Assembly (NCBI GenBank): GCA_934047225.1
Contig: OW203987.1
Coordinates: 5,235,501 to 5,299,500 of the forward strand
Length of the DNA stretch: 64,000 nt
DNA from: Ypsolopha sequella
Lineage: Eukaryota > Arthropoda > Insecta > Lepidoptera > Ypsolophidae
Direction: 5' to 3'
Shown here: positions 20,881-31,922 of the stretch, piece by piece
Numbering within the stretch: the first letter of the stretch is position 1
Layout of the letters: each line of letters starts with the position of its first letter
The notes under the pieces: model-generated
Seen by the model: the letters and a program-made list of their open reading frames with translations, nothing else
The model's database searches: none
Told to the model about the DNA's origin: nothing
Translations under genes and position numbers: made by a program

Positions 20881-21820
20881 TTGAGTCCGACTCACACTTC
20901 GTCAAATTTTGTTTTTCTATTTGCTAATTATGTTTATGTATGTATTTCTTTTTTTTGTATAACGAAAAGGATTAACCAAAACGGTTTGAAAACACTTTTT
21001 TCTACTACCTTTATGAAAAAGTTCCATTTAATACTCGAAGTTAGTTTTGAAAATCGAACTTTCCGGGCCCCGTTGCGGAATGATTATCAGGTCAGTTTGA
21101 AATATCGTATTGAAATTTCCTTTACTGTAAAATTAGGTTCTTTTTGACGTCCTTAGTTTGTCTTTACAATCGAAATTCTCTGCGTTCCGATTCACGACAT
21201 AATCGATTATATCGCGTCTGACACTCTTTTTTTACTGGCCACAAATAAATCCGCCGGCCGAAGCCTGAAAAAAAAAAGGTAAAAACCGAGCCGCGCTTTG
21301 CAAAGTCATAAAATACATTAAATTTGAAAGGAGAAATTAAATATTTAAATACATGAATCAAGTAGTAGAAAAAGTATCGTTCGCAACGAGTAAAAATGGG
21401 TTTTCTTACCCTCGGAATGTAAGCTTTCGACGTAAATCCGCCATTTTATACTCGTCACGGAATATACTATTTCTTTATAACATTTCGAAGCTCTGCCAAA
21501 GATATGAGCCAAATATTGGAGCTCTATGTACAACGATATCTATTTCACTTATTGCTTTCCTATATTCAAGGCGTTATTTTTGATCCTTTTCGGTATATCC
21601 CCTCAATCCACATTCAACAGGGTCCTATTTCCTAACAATCCTCATAAAACTGAACGTAAATACCAACCTTTTTCTCGGGATATATTTATTTGTTCTAACG
21701 TTTCATGTTTTCATGTGATAAACTGGCGTTTGCCCCGGTCTCCGTCCACGCTGCACTGCTTAGAATTTGACCGCGATATCTTCTTTGGCCGTGGCTGCTT
21801 TTTCTCCGACTAGTTAATCA
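20881..21820. other. Unassigned AT-rich DNA with overlapping chance open frames
   Basis: Several open frames of 60-95 codons occur on both strands and overlap; none shows a domain, biased composition or partner copy. I treat them as chance. Confidence 0.4.
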
Positions 21821-22125
21821 CAAAGATTTCAAAAAGTAAAGATAGGCCCTAACCGTAGTATGACAGCTCCAAAATGTTTTCACATTTAAATGGGTGACGC
21901 TCACACGTTTGGAATCAGTGCTCATCTGAACACAGTGATAGTTGGACGCCTTAATGAATTTTTACGAGAAAAGGGGTCTCAATATAGATAGCGTCATGTG
22001 CATTTTTAAAGTGCACTAACATTTCAATAAATACGAATAAAGCCAAAAGTGTGACATTTCACATTCAAAAACAATGCAATAGATTTTAGGTGACAGGGCT
22101 CATCCAAACTTTTTTGAAATCTTTG
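21821..22125. mobile_element. hAT-type MITE with CAAAGATTTCAAAAAG end, copy 1
   Basis: Ends CAAAGATTTCAAAAAGTAAA and TTTTTTGAAATCTTTG. The interior (CTCATCTGAACACAGTGATA, GGTCTCAATATAGATAGCGT) is the inverse of the copy at 32099-32417, which has a clean 8-bp target duplication. Here the flanks (GTTAATCA / GTTTATTT) match only in part. Confidence 0.85.
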
Positions 22126-22511
22126 GTTTATTTCCTCAAAAAGTTTTTAGCGAATACACATAATTTATAATTGAAAATAGTCTTCGTTGAAATCCTGTTA
22201 GCCAACGCGTTATGTTGCCACAAACATACAATTAAACCTACATAGCACAGAAGAAATATTGTCAAGAAAAAAAAACTTTTTTAGGTAGCAATGATACATG
22301 GTCCATGGTTGACGTTACTTGGTTCTCCAGACACGTTGCATTATATTTGTATAGAAAAAATGCGGTTGTTAAGAGGCAGGTAGCTGCCGACGACCTTGAG
22401 TCGACCTGTGTCTGTACAAATATCAACAGAAATAAAATTGAAATAACGTACTGCATTACGATGTCGCTGGGTCTCCGGATAGCGCATAAAAAAACTTTTA
22501 ACAATAAATAG
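22126..22511. other. Unassigned DNA
   Basis: Holds overlapping short open frames on both strands, without domain. No repeat relation seen. Confidence 0.4.
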
Positions 22512-23029
22512 TAACCGACTTCAAATGTAACAGCAGTCATTCGCTAAAAAGTTAAAAATAATTCCGAAACAACACTTTTGTCCACTTGTTTCTCCCTGAA
22601 ACTTTGTGTTATCTAGAATTCGGTGCTCTTATATTGGTTTTTTGTTGCTATATCGAAGGGAATACGCCGATTTCTAGAAACTAGAATATTAGAATCTCGA
22701 GTTATGTGCTCTGATCCATTGAGGAGTTCTATGGTGAATATGGTGATGAAACCAGTATCGAAGGTCAGGTGGAAGAATGTCAATTTTCAAGTAATACCCT
22801 GCAATCAACATCTTGGTACAAAGCGATGTCCTCAATCTCGAGAGGTATGCTATCATTTTCTGAGGAGTTCTACTGCCTATGTTTGAAGACTTTCATCAGA
22901 TCATGGCCACACACTTCTAAACAAAAAAAGAATAATTTAAATCGGTTTAGGAATGATGGGAGTTATGGAGTATCAACGCCAAAAAAAAAAACTCCGAATT
23001 GAGAACCTCCTCTTTTTTGAAGTCGGTTA
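22512..23029. mobile_element. MITE with TAACCGACTTCAAA ends
   Basis: Left TAACCGACTTCAAATG, right GAGAACCTCCTCTTTTTTGA followed by AGTCGGTTA. The right end is a form I recognise from many lepidopteran genomes. About 518 bp. Interior open frames are short and unrelated to known proteins. Confidence 0.75.
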
Positions 23030-23990
23030 AAAATAGGAGAAAATAATACTTTATTAAAGATCATTCCATAAATAATTTGTTTAAACAATGTATGTACTCG
23101 TATGTAGTTTAACTAACAACATTATTTTTTTCATAATTTTTAAACTTATCGTTTAATACAAATTTATTTATAATAATTATCGATTCCGATGACGCTGTGA
23201 AGAGTATGTGTAATATGTAGTAAATATGACGAAAATGCGTCCCACTCGCAGATTTCTTTATCTCTTGATTTTGAACACAAACACTTGTACTATTTGTTAT
23301 ATACATAATTATATTTGTTGCACACTTTCCAACCGGTTTCGGAAATCAATCCATCTTCAGGGGATACAGAAAAGTTATTATTTTAATATACGAGCAATAA
23401 AACGACAAACGTATGTCAATATATTATTTAATCTATATTATGTATATCTTTTTGGACATACATTTTATCCATTCTTATTCATAATATGTTTTACTCCTAT
23501 ATTTATCATTTATTTATCACGTATGTTTGTGTTAATTAATCTTAATATAACAAATATATTTTATTAAGGGCCTCATCTACCTGAAACGACGAAGAGACTG
23601 GTTTTCTCTGTACAGTTTCACACTAATGAGAAAAGCAGAGTATAATCAATATTATAGCCGTTCCCTCTTACTTTTATTTGTAAAACGTAAAAAAAATATG
23701 GTAATTTATTTATTTACTTTAATTAAAACGGACAAACCAATTACAATAATTAAAGATAGTAACACAAACACAAAACGGTACAATAAACTAAAATAAATAA
23801 TAATAACACATAAAGTCAGAAACAGTCCCTCTCACAAAAACACAAACTATCTGACAATATTTTCTGCCATCCATCAGCAAACAGATCACAGTCCTGATTG
23901 GCGTTTATTATTATTACGCTTCTTGGATTAAGTTTAAATTGTTATGTTTCTTAGGTTAAGTTTAGTTCGGCTTCTGCATGATTCAAATAA
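23030..23990. other. AT-rich DNA with a CCGGTTTCGG fragment
   Basis: CCAACCGGTTTCGGAAATCA and CCATCTTCAGGGGA at 23329-23362 resemble the core of the family at 12855/14003/15398. 23702-23900 resembles an antisense LINE tail (ATTTATTTATTTACTTTAAT). No genes. Confidence 0.45.
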
Positions 23991-24391
23991 TAGTAGTTTA
24001 TGCTACTAGGGCGCAAAGGAATAAATTACGAGGACGATTTAAAACACGAGCGTAGCGAGTGTTTTAAACGTAACCGAGTAATTTATTGCTTTTACGCCCG
24101 TGTATCATACTACGTTTTTCAATGCATAGTGTGAGGAAATGAAAACAAATATAATCTTGTGAACTTTAAATTATAATTGGCTCAAAAGGACTGTATCCAG
24201 AGCCGTTAAACAGTGGAAAAAAAGTATAATATCTATGGTACACAGGAAAGTCTGCAGGTTAGCCAACCATTGTAAACAAATTTAAAAAAAAAATAATAAT
24301 AAAGCCCTAGGGCAAAATAATCGACTTTTTGTTCGGTTTTGATGCATAAAAAGTGGGCCTTTACGAGCACATGCATTGAAAATAAATTTTC
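23991..24391. repeat. Foldback-plus-tail repeat with CACGAGCGTAGCGAGTG apex, copy 1
   Basis: The first 124 bp (23991-24114) form a long imperfect hairpin: TAGTAGTTTATGCTAC...GGGCGCAAA...ATAAATTACGAGGACG on one arm, apex ACACGAGCGTAGCGAGTGTT, and the inverse on the other arm ending CATACTACG. About 280 bp of single-copy-looking tail follows (GGACTGTATCCAGAGCCGTT, AAGCCCTAGGGCAAAATAAT). A second copy at 50364-50754 matches over the whole length. Confidence 0.85.
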
Positions 24392-24744
24392 GTATTTTTG
24401 TTTTTTTTTTTCATTTCAACTCAGTTTGTGAAATGTGTACTATTGTGTATCATGTTTCTGTAACGCGTCTTTGTTTTCATATTAACAAAAAATTCAGTGT
24501 CCTAAAAATTTATTTTTAATCAGTTAACTGTCTCGCATTGTTTGCCTAGTGTGTCATGCTTTCGTTATTACTATTTTTTGCCCGAACACGAAAGTAATAT
24601 TTTGCTCTTTGTAAGCTATTTATTTATTAGTTATCTTGGATAGTATCCAATGAAAACAATAAAACATAAGTTTTCGATAAAATTCGGCCCTCGGTATAAC
24701 ATAACATATGCCGATTGTTTTTTTTTTTCATTGACAAATAATAG
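24392..24744. other. Unassigned AT-rich DNA
   Basis: Nothing recognised. Confidence 0.4.
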
Positions 24745-25080
24745 AAAACCAGTCAAGTGCGAGTCGGACTCACGCACAAAGGGTTCTGTACCACCACACA
24801 ATGGGGGTGCGGGACCCCAAAAATTTTTATGGTAAATAATAAATTCCGTTTGCAGTTAGGATTCTACTAGAACCAGCTCAACTAGATACTTGCGATCTAT
24901 TAAACTGTATGTATCTTAAGAGTCTAATTAAGTTGGTCTTTAATAACTTCCTAAATAAGTAAATATCTGTAATTTTCATATTTTTTCCTGTGTTTGTGCT
25001 ATAAGACCTACCTGTAAACGAAATTTCAAGTTTCTAAGTCAACTGGAAGTGACCTGTAGGTTTTAATTCCCTTGCTAGTG
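24745..25080 (+). repeat. AAGTGCGAGTC-type dispersed repeat, copy b, right end uncertain
   Basis: AAAACCAGTCAAGTGCGAGT, then CGGACTCACGCACAAAGGGT. The typical GGTACGGAACCC end was not found, so the right boundary is a guess. Confidence 0.55.
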
Positions 25081-25686
25081 CCAAAAAGTTGTATGAAATT
25101 GATTATGTAAAGTGCAATAACTTTTTTTTCGCCTTAGTTTTTTGAAGCACCATGGGGCCGTAGACTTCTGTAAGGGTATCAGGCCCGGCACTCCCAAAAA
25201 GATTCGGTCGGTCGTTTATCGGTCAGGCAAACGTTCATCTCTGACGCACGCATTAAGGCCCCAGACTCTCTTTGCAACATTTCGCTTTCATCTTACCTGA
25301 GGCTTTAGAAGTGGCGCTCCCCCCGCTGCATTAAGATGTTAGAGACCGCACCCGAAAGTTGCTCTACTTCGTTTAATGAGTGTACGATTACTTAAAATTT
25401 GACATGTAAAGATTTTTAATTATTCAAGTAACGGTAATTTACAAAGTTTGGTGTGTTTGTCGGAATAAATAAAATGAATTTGCAAAAGCAAAATAAACAA
25501 AAGTTAATCTACCTGGAATAGATGGCTTATTGGTAGCAGTAAGAGTGATTAGTATTTAGACACAATACATTTTATAGGTCATGCAATTATTTGCAGATTT
25601 TTACCGAAGGGGTGTCAAGAGGTGTTCCGAGTGTGAACTGTGAGATGCAAGTCATAAGTCCACCCATACGTGCACCTATAAGTACA
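25081..25686. other. DNA left of the defective BEL element
   Basis: 25190-25215 (GGCACTCCCAAAAAGATTCG) recurs at 51257, and 25577-25606 (TCATGCAATTATTTGCAGAT) recurs near 29308. So it is repeat-derived, but I cannot name the elements. Confidence 0.4.
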
Positions 25687-25691
25687 CCCGC
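25687..25691. repeat. Target duplication CCCGC, left
   Basis: Identical to 28618-28622; 5 bp is the size expected for BEL/Pao and Gypsy insertions. Confidence 0.9.
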
Positions 25692-26183
25692 TGTAGCCGC
25701 TGGCTACAGAAATGCAGAGATGATGAGATTTGAGGATATGACACGGGAGAAGAAAAGATTGTGGGAAACAATGTGGGTGCACTGACCTGGTTGGTATGTT
25801 TCGATGGGCCGGCAAATCCGCCGTGTTTCGTCTCCTCTCGTTGGGCTGATTGAGTTGGCGGTGATGAGCAGTGATGAGCTGGATGTCTTGGATTAATACA
25901 CAGCACTGATAAGTTCACAAGACACGGTAAATACGCGAGATTGTTTGTATCGGCGGCGCGAATGTGTACACATGTGTCGTTCTCTAGACGATTCGGGCGG
26001 AACAGAAAGTGAGCCACCGCGCGGGTTGGCGCCAGCGCGCGGGTGCGCAGACGTGCGCCTTGGGAGGCTTGTCGAGCCGAACAGAGCGAGTGAACCGCGG
26101 GCAGCGCGCGACTCGATTCTGTCGCGAGCCACTTTCTGCGCATGCGCTGAAATGCGCATACCGTCATGCTGTTAGCGTGAACA
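25692..26183 (-). repeat. 3' LTR (492 bp)
   Basis: Plus-strand ends TGTAGCCGCTGGC and TTAGCGTGAACA. Identical, as far as I can read, to 28126-28617. GC-rich for the window, with GCGCGCGGGTGCGCAGACG-like stretches. Open frames of 76-88 codons here are the same in both LTRs and have no domain. Confidence 0.95.
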
Positions 26184-26929
26184 TCCTGGGGGGGCCGGGG
26201 CTGCGGCTCCTCTTGAGCTGAATCCAACGGCAGCCTGGCTATCTTGAACACAGGTCGTCGCAGATTTCCATGAGCTGTGTCCAGATCCACAACTCGGATC
26301 ACTCCATCCTTGCCAGGTATCGTGCGGAGAATTATCCCCAGCTTCCATTGGAGCGGAGGCAGGTCATCCTCTTTGATGAGGACCAGTTCACCCACTTGAG
26401 GAGGGGAAGAAGGGGAGAGCCAATTGGAGCGGGTTTGCAGGGTATGGAGGTAGGATCTGGACCAGAGAGTCCAAAAGCGCTGAGAGAGCGCTTGAATGAG
26501 TTGAAACCGTTTAAGAGCAGATATGGATCTGTCGTCAAAAGACTGCTCAGGTAGAGCGGTGAGCGGACGACCAATAATGAAATGTCCGGCCGTGAGAGGT
26601 TCAAAGTCCGTAGGGTCGGATGAAATCGGACAGAGGGGTCTTGAGTTGAGTATTATTTCGTGCAGAGCGCCGAACCAAGTTATGTGCTGATTCGCGAGCT
26701 TGTGAGTGATTGCATCATAGTTTGTGCCGCAGTCTGAGCGAATGAGAACTGGAGTACCGCGACGTGAGATAAAACCTAACAGGGCTCGTGCTGAGTGAAA
26801 TTGAGTGTGATTGAGTGAATGTACGTCTGCTATTTCAAGTGATACGGTTGGCAACAAAATTGGTGTGTTAGTGACGTTCACTACACGTTGTGCGGAGTTA
26901 CAAGAATTCTCTGTTGGAGTTGAAGTCAT
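26184..26929 (-). pseudogene. BEL/Pao integrase / DUF5641-like remnant, internally deleted
   Basis: A frame of about 248 codons upstream of the 3' LTR contains FISRRGTPVLIRSDCGTNYD, which matches the middle Asp region of a BEL/Pao integrase (usually SDNGTN). It then passes through ANQHITW directly to LNSRPLCPISSDPTDFEPLT. The stretch that normally lies between, holding the GGLWE catalytic glutamate, is missing, as is the first catalytic Asp region. The rest (TAGHFIIGRPLTALPE, VGELVLIKEDDLPPLQWKLG, VVDLDTAHGNLRRPVFKIA) is the conserved C-terminal domain of Pao-type pol. The frame reads on through the LTR to 25676, which is not meaningful. It cannot be an active integrase. Confidence 0.88.
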
Positions 26930-27165
26930 TGAGTGAAAATGAACTGAGTGTGTATGTGATGAGTGTGTGTGTGATGAATGTGCTGAGTGCGCTGAGTGCT
27001 GGTTTCATTGAGTGAAAATGAGCTGAATGTGTATGTGATGAGTGAGTGTGTGAGTGAAAATGAGCTGAGTGTGCATGTGATGATTGAATGTGTGAGTGAA
27101 AATGAGCTGAGTGTGTATGTGCTGATTGAATGTGTGATGAGTGTGACTATATGTGAAAATGAGTT
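26930..27165. repeat. Minisatellite of about 42 bp inside the defective element
   Basis: GAAAATGAGCTGAGTGTG-type units start near 26936, 27016, 27055 and 27097; the last two steps are about 40-42 bp. Variation between units is moderate. Confidence 0.75.
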
Positions 27166-28107
27166 ATTAAAACTTGAGCGCTACCAACTCCAACGTGCGG
27201 ATAGCTTGTAACTTGCGCGGGCCGAAAAAACAAAGGCTATGTTCAAACGGAACACGGAAAATAAACACGACAGAGAGAAAGAAAAAAAAAAAAGAAAAAT
27301 TTTTTTTTTAAAAACAACCTGTATATGAGCTGAACCAACGTGGAACACCCTATATGTGTACCATTAACAATAAGATCAGAGATGAGAAGAGAAAAAAAAA
27401 AAAAAAATTGTTTACTATATTTGTACTATATATACCCGGTTAAAACAGCAGACAATAACACGAGATTACCGTAACATTAAATATCAAAAAGGGCTGATGA
27501 CCTTGTTCACCAAAATGTCATAACAGTATATTTACAACAAAACATCAGTCGTCGAAAATTCTATTTATAGAATAAAATACGTACCTACTGCCTCGAACTC
27601 GTAAACAACAAAGAATGCGTTTACCTAGCCGAAATCGGATCTAAATGAGCGGACAATCCAATGATGCAGATCAAGCTTTGGTAACGTAATAATACGTAAA
27701 CGTAAACGTGTGTACTTATGTACTCAACACACGTAACTTACGTATATATGTGACGTATATAAGTGCACGAAATAAAGTTTGGTATAATAAAGAAATATAG
27801 TGGACTGTAACTTAAACAATTTGGCTGAATGTATGGGCCGGTTCTATACCGATGGAATGTTCCAGGCGGCGGTTCTAATTACCTACCCGCAATAGGTATT
27901 CGAGACCACAAAATATTTTTTGCCGGGAAAGGGGGCAAAATATTTAACCGAGTGAAAATGGACTGCAAATCGACGGGGGCTGGTTCAAACAAAGTTACGG
28001 GCCGGCGGGGGGGAGGCGGTATAAACCAACAATTTTCCGCTCGACGGACCAAAATTTTTCTTGTATTGAAAATGGACTGTAGGGGCTGAAAAGGGGCTGG
28101 TTCTAAC
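27166..28107 (-). other. Leader/interior of the defective element, non-coding
   Basis: Poly-A runs near 27285 and 27395, then GC-richer sequence at 27830-28110 with repeated GGGGCTGGTTC and AAAATGGACTG motifs close to the 5' LTR. No gag signature found. Confidence 0.55.
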
Positions 28108-28121
28108 GGTTCGAAGGGCCA
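28108..28121 (-). promoter_or_regulatory. Candidate primer-binding site of the defective BEL element
   Basis: Sense TGGCCCTTCGAACC starts 4 nt after the LTR. It shares TGGYCCTTCGA with the site at 4667-4680, which suggests that both elements use the same or a similar tRNA. Confidence 0.6.
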
Positions 28122-28125
28122 AAAA

Positions 28126-28617
28126 TGTAGCCGCTGGCTACAGAAATGCAGAGATGATGAGATTTGAGGATATGACACGGGAGAAGAAAAGATTGTGGGA
28201 AACAATGTGGGTGCACTGACCTGGTTGGTATGTTTCGATGGGCCGGCAAATCCGCCGTGTTTCGTCTCCTCTCGTTGGGCTGATTGAGTTGGCGGTGATG
28301 AGCAGTGATGAGCTGGATGTCTTGGATTAATACACAGCACTGATAAGTTCACAAGACACGGTAAATACGCGAGATTGTTTGTATCGGCGGCGCGAATGTG
28401 TACACATGTGTCGTTCTCTAGACGATTCGGGCGGAACAGAAAGTGAGCCACCGCGCGGGTTGGCGCCAGCGCGCGGGTGCGCAGACGTGCGCCTTGGGAG
28501 GCTTGTCGAGCCGAACAGAGCGAGTGAACCGCGGGCAGCGCGCGACTCGATTCTGTCGCGAGCCACTTTCTGCGCATGCGCTGAAATGCGCATACCGTCA
28601 TGCTGTTAGCGTGAACA
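28126..28617 (-). repeat. 5' LTR (492 bp)
   Basis: Same sequence as the LTR at 25692-26183. An open frame of 256 codons at 27879-28649 runs through the LTR into leader and flank and is not a gene. Confidence 0.95.
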
Positions 28618-28622
28618 CCCGC
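28618..28622. repeat. Target duplication CCCGC, right
   Basis: Pairs with 25687-25691. Confidence 0.9.
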
Positions 28623-29464
28623 GTTTCTCTGACAATTATTACGTCTCAACGTGATGAGCCCTATCGCTCTAAGGAAACCTGCATGCCCTAAAAAGCGTGT
28701 AGTTGTGCCCGAAAATTTCTTTATTCATCAAGATTTTCATTTAACTAATGCCTGACATAAAAAATACCTTTATAAAATTTGGAAATGTAGAAAATTAATA
28801 ATCAAATCGTAACAATGAAAACATTTAAAATTATGTATTCCTAATACTCACACACATATTACAATCAGTTCTTTAAGTAATATAATATCAAAAATAGAAA
28901 CTCTTACGGTAATTAAGTGTCTGTCAGTTTGTGTGTCCATGATTATGACTAAGGTGCAATAAAAAAGGTAAAAAATTTAGTTTTAGAAATGTGATGTTTT
29001 AATGACAAGAACCGCAGCTGCGTACGTTCTTTTGTTTTGATGCATTATTGTCTAGCACGTTGTTATCTCGACTGTCGGTTTGAGTGACTTCGATAGCTTT
29101 TTAAGATATTTTAAATAAAAGTAAGTAAAGTAATAAAAAGGATGTAGCTTCGGCTTTAGTTATTCCAAAAAGTGGCGACAGCGGTGCTGGTATAAAATTT
29201 GTGTCACGCCATCCCCGTGGGTTTTTTTAGACCACAACTTCTAAAATACGGCTTTACGGGTTTTCGAATTAACACACATTAACATAACTTAATCTAAGCG
29301 AATTAGGGCATGCAATTATTCGCAGATTTTTACTATCCGGATAACGGATAATGTTTTATCTGGATAACTGGATACTTATGGTAAAAATTAAGGGTAGTAA
29401 TAAAAGCTCCGAAAACTAAATTAAAACCGCCCAAAAAAACGGCCTACCGCAAACATCTTGAAAA
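28623..29464. other. AT-rich DNA with a repeat fragment at 29222-29304
   Basis: TTTTTTTAGACCACAACTTC, TTTTCGAATTAACACACATT and ATCTAAGCGAAT at 29222-29304 match 49849-49946 in the same orientation. The rest is unassigned. Confidence 0.5.
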
Positions 29465-31158
29465 AAAACCGGCCAAGTGCGAGTCAGACTTTAGTCAGAA
29501 CCTAGGGTTCCGTATTGTGGATGATAAATTTAGTTTTATCATTTTTTTTCGTGAATTACTGAACCGCTTTATTTTTTCTGTAATTCTTACGTAAACGCAT
29601 ATTACCATGATTTTTTTCATATTTTTCGGTCCACCAGTTTTGGAGATAAGAGGGGGACATACATTTTTTTATAGATTTTCAAGGATTTCTCGAAATAGAT
29701 GCAATTAAATATTGCCAAACTATATATCATTACAATACCCATATTGTATTTTTATAAATTTTATTTTTTATTTATTTAACTTTTTTTATATTTTGGTTAT
29801 TGGTCAGTTATGATCTATAATGGTAATTTTTTTCATATTTTTTGGTCTACCAGTTTCGGACATACACATTATTGTGGTTTTTTTAAAGATTTCACAAAAC
29901 CAGTGCCAGTAAATATAGTAAAAGTATATATTTTTACAATCACCCTTTTAGTGGCTACAGTTTGATCCCCATATTGTATTTTTAGGATATTTTTTTATTT
30001 TTCTCACTTTTGTTTTGAAAATATTTAAAAAAAATTCAAATTTTTCATATTTTTTTTACAATGTAATATGTAGGCAAATTAATGCTATTTTTGTGCCAAA
30101 TTTCATGTCTTTATCTTTACGGTGCTAAAGTTATGATGCTGTGAAATACGGACGGACGTAGATTAGACTTTATTTTATCGAAACAGGGATTTCTTAAAAT
30201 ATTCAAAAAATATTTTAGCCATAGTCGTTTACTTATTAAATGATAAGTGCAATATTCAAGTAGAGCAACTTTCATGATACAGTTCGCCTCTCCATAAGAA
30301 TCTACGCGAGGGAAAGGGAGTAACCGTGCGAGCGGGAGGTAAAATGACGTCGAGCTACACAACACACGTCTGAACGCTGCGATGTCCCAGCGAAACTGAG
30401 GGAAATATCGACGCGTTTTGTGTTTTAAACTCTCGATAAGTTTCGATTTGATAAATGTTCTTAAAATATTTTTTTAAATACCGTTTTTTGTTATTTCACT
30501 TATTAATAGTTCTATTCTACGTAATTTAAATTTGACTACGCTAAACGATAGTTTTCTAGTAGAAAAAAAATATTTTATCAGTGGTTGAATTCATAAAATC
30601 ACAACTACTTAAAATACTCGAAATAAGAAAACTAAAGTATTATCCAAAAAAGTAACCAGGTAAGATTATTGTTGAAGATATGGGAATAAATGTTACCTGA
30701 ATAAATTTCTTGTTTTTGTCATAATTTTTACGTGACGTGTGCATGAATGAGACTCTCAACGCGTAGAACATAAATAAAGGTATGTTTAAAGCCTAAAAAA
30801 CCTATTAAAAGTAGCATTAAAGTAAATGAAAAAATGTGTTTTGGAATCTTCAAATTCCACACTATAAATTAACGTAAAATGTATTTTATTTATTGCTTTC
30901 TTACTAACTAAAATAAAATCTTTCTTTTCTGATAATTCTGCAAGAATACTGATTTTTAGGGGACTGGAGCCTTAAGAGTGATAGAGATGGATATACGTCC
31001 GACCGATATTCGACCGAATTTTGTCACTTCGGAGTAGGCCTTCAGTTTCCTTGATACAGGGCCCGAGCAAAAGGGTCTTGATAGATGGGCAGACAGACAG
31101 ACAACAAAGTGATCCTATAAGGGTTCCGTTTTTTCATTTTGAGTTACGGAACCCGAAA
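29465..31158 (+). repeat. Large or interrupted AAGTGCGAGTC-type dispersed repeat, copy c
   Basis: Starts AACCGGCCAAGTGCGAGTCA. 29465-30165 corresponds to the inverse of 45196-44700 (shared ATTTTTGTGCCAAATTTCAT-like and GCTAAAGTTATGATGCTGTG-like phrases) and then breaks off at GGACGGACGT near 30158. The usual ending, GGGCAGACAGACAGACAACA then GAGTTACGGAACCC, appears only at 31065-31155. Either about 0.9 kb was inserted or two elements adjoin. 30976-31030 is itself repeated at 51280-51334. Confidence 0.55.
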
Positions 31159-31245
31159 AATTGACAGTTTTTCATACAACTTTTTAGTTATTTCCTTATA
31201 TATTTTTATTATTTATTTTGTTGTTTATTTACGGTTCTCTGCCTA
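31159..31245. other. Short spacer
   Basis: AT-rich, no element. Confidence 0.4.
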
Positions 31246-31515
31246 TATATAAGGTCTTTCAATTTAAATGGAAAGTAATTAAGGAGGTGATTCAGTATCG
31301 TTAATACATCACATTCCACTGCAAAGCACTATTTTTTGCGCGAACTTTTTTTTCACTTCTCAGTACAAAGTGGTCCGATCAGCTGACTCAGTTTGTATGG
31401 ACAAGTGAAGAAAAAGTTCACGCAAAAAAAAGTACTTTTCAGTGGAATGTGATGTATTAACGATACTGAATCACCTCCTTAATTACTTTCCTTTTAAATT
31501 GAAAGACCTTATATA
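31246..31515. repeat. Long foldback with arms of about 115-125 bp
   Basis: TATATAAGGTCTTTCAATTT at the left and its inverse at the right; the arms continue through GTAATTAAGGAGGTGATTCA and TAATACATCACATTCCACTG with few mismatches, leaving a short centre near 31370-31395. No coding. A transcript would form a long, near-perfect hairpin. Confidence 0.9.
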
Positions 31516-31530
31516 CCGAGTTCAGATATA

Positions 31531-31922
31531 CAGGGTGTAAAAGCAAAAGCAAGAATCCTTCTAGGGTATGTTAGTATGAATCATACAGTGTTTAAAAAAA
31601 ATAGCGGCAATTTTTTTTGATGTAGCAGTACCACATAATAACACGATTTGTTAAACTTGAAATACTCTAATCCGGTGGACACTCTCGCTGGTCGTTGACC
31701 TCTGATAGCGTCAGTAGCACAGAACATAATTACTCAATGTGATTGGTCGTTACCGCACTACGGGGTGAATGAACCGCATTGATAAGAGTGCATACCTGGA
31801 TCTTAGGAAAACAATATAATTTTTGATAAAAATTTAAGGTATACTTTTTTTATCGTAATCGTATCAGTATCGTGTATACTTTCATACCCTAAAGGGATTC
31901 TTGGTTTTGCATTTACACCCTG
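31531..31922. mobile_element. MITE with CAGGGTGTAAA ends, TA flanks
   Basis: Left CAGGGTGTAAAAGCAAAAGC, then AAGAATCC; right GGATTCTTGGTTTTGCATTT, then ACACCCTG. TA flanks both ends (ATATA / TAGATA), in keeping with a TA duplication. About 392 bp. Confidence 0.85.

Larger units (their letters stand above)
25692..28617 (-). mobile_element. Defective BEL/Pao-like LTR retrotransposon with identical LTRs
   Basis: Two 492-bp LTRs bound a 1942-bp interior, with the 5-bp duplication CCCGC on both sides. Sense is the minus strand: a TGG-type primer-binding site follows the right LTR, and the coding remnant reads right to left. The interior keeps only a rearranged integrase/C-terminal piece; gag, protease, RT and RNase H are absent. 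LTR copies look identical base for base, so insertion was recent, yet the element cannot encode its own machinery. It must have moved with proteins supplied elsewhere. Confidence 0.92.

Noticed and set aside
25893..28593. Identical 76- and 88-codon open frames at two places, looking like a duplicated small gene
   Set aside because: They lie inside the two LTRs of one element, so the identity is that of the LTR; no domain is present.
27879..28649. 256-codon open frame
   Set aside because: It reads through the 5' LTR, leader and flanking DNA and shares its middle with the other LTR frame; not a protein.
31246..31515. Terminal repeats of a larger autonomous transposon
   Set aside because: The arms nearly meet in the centre, leaving no room for coding sequence.
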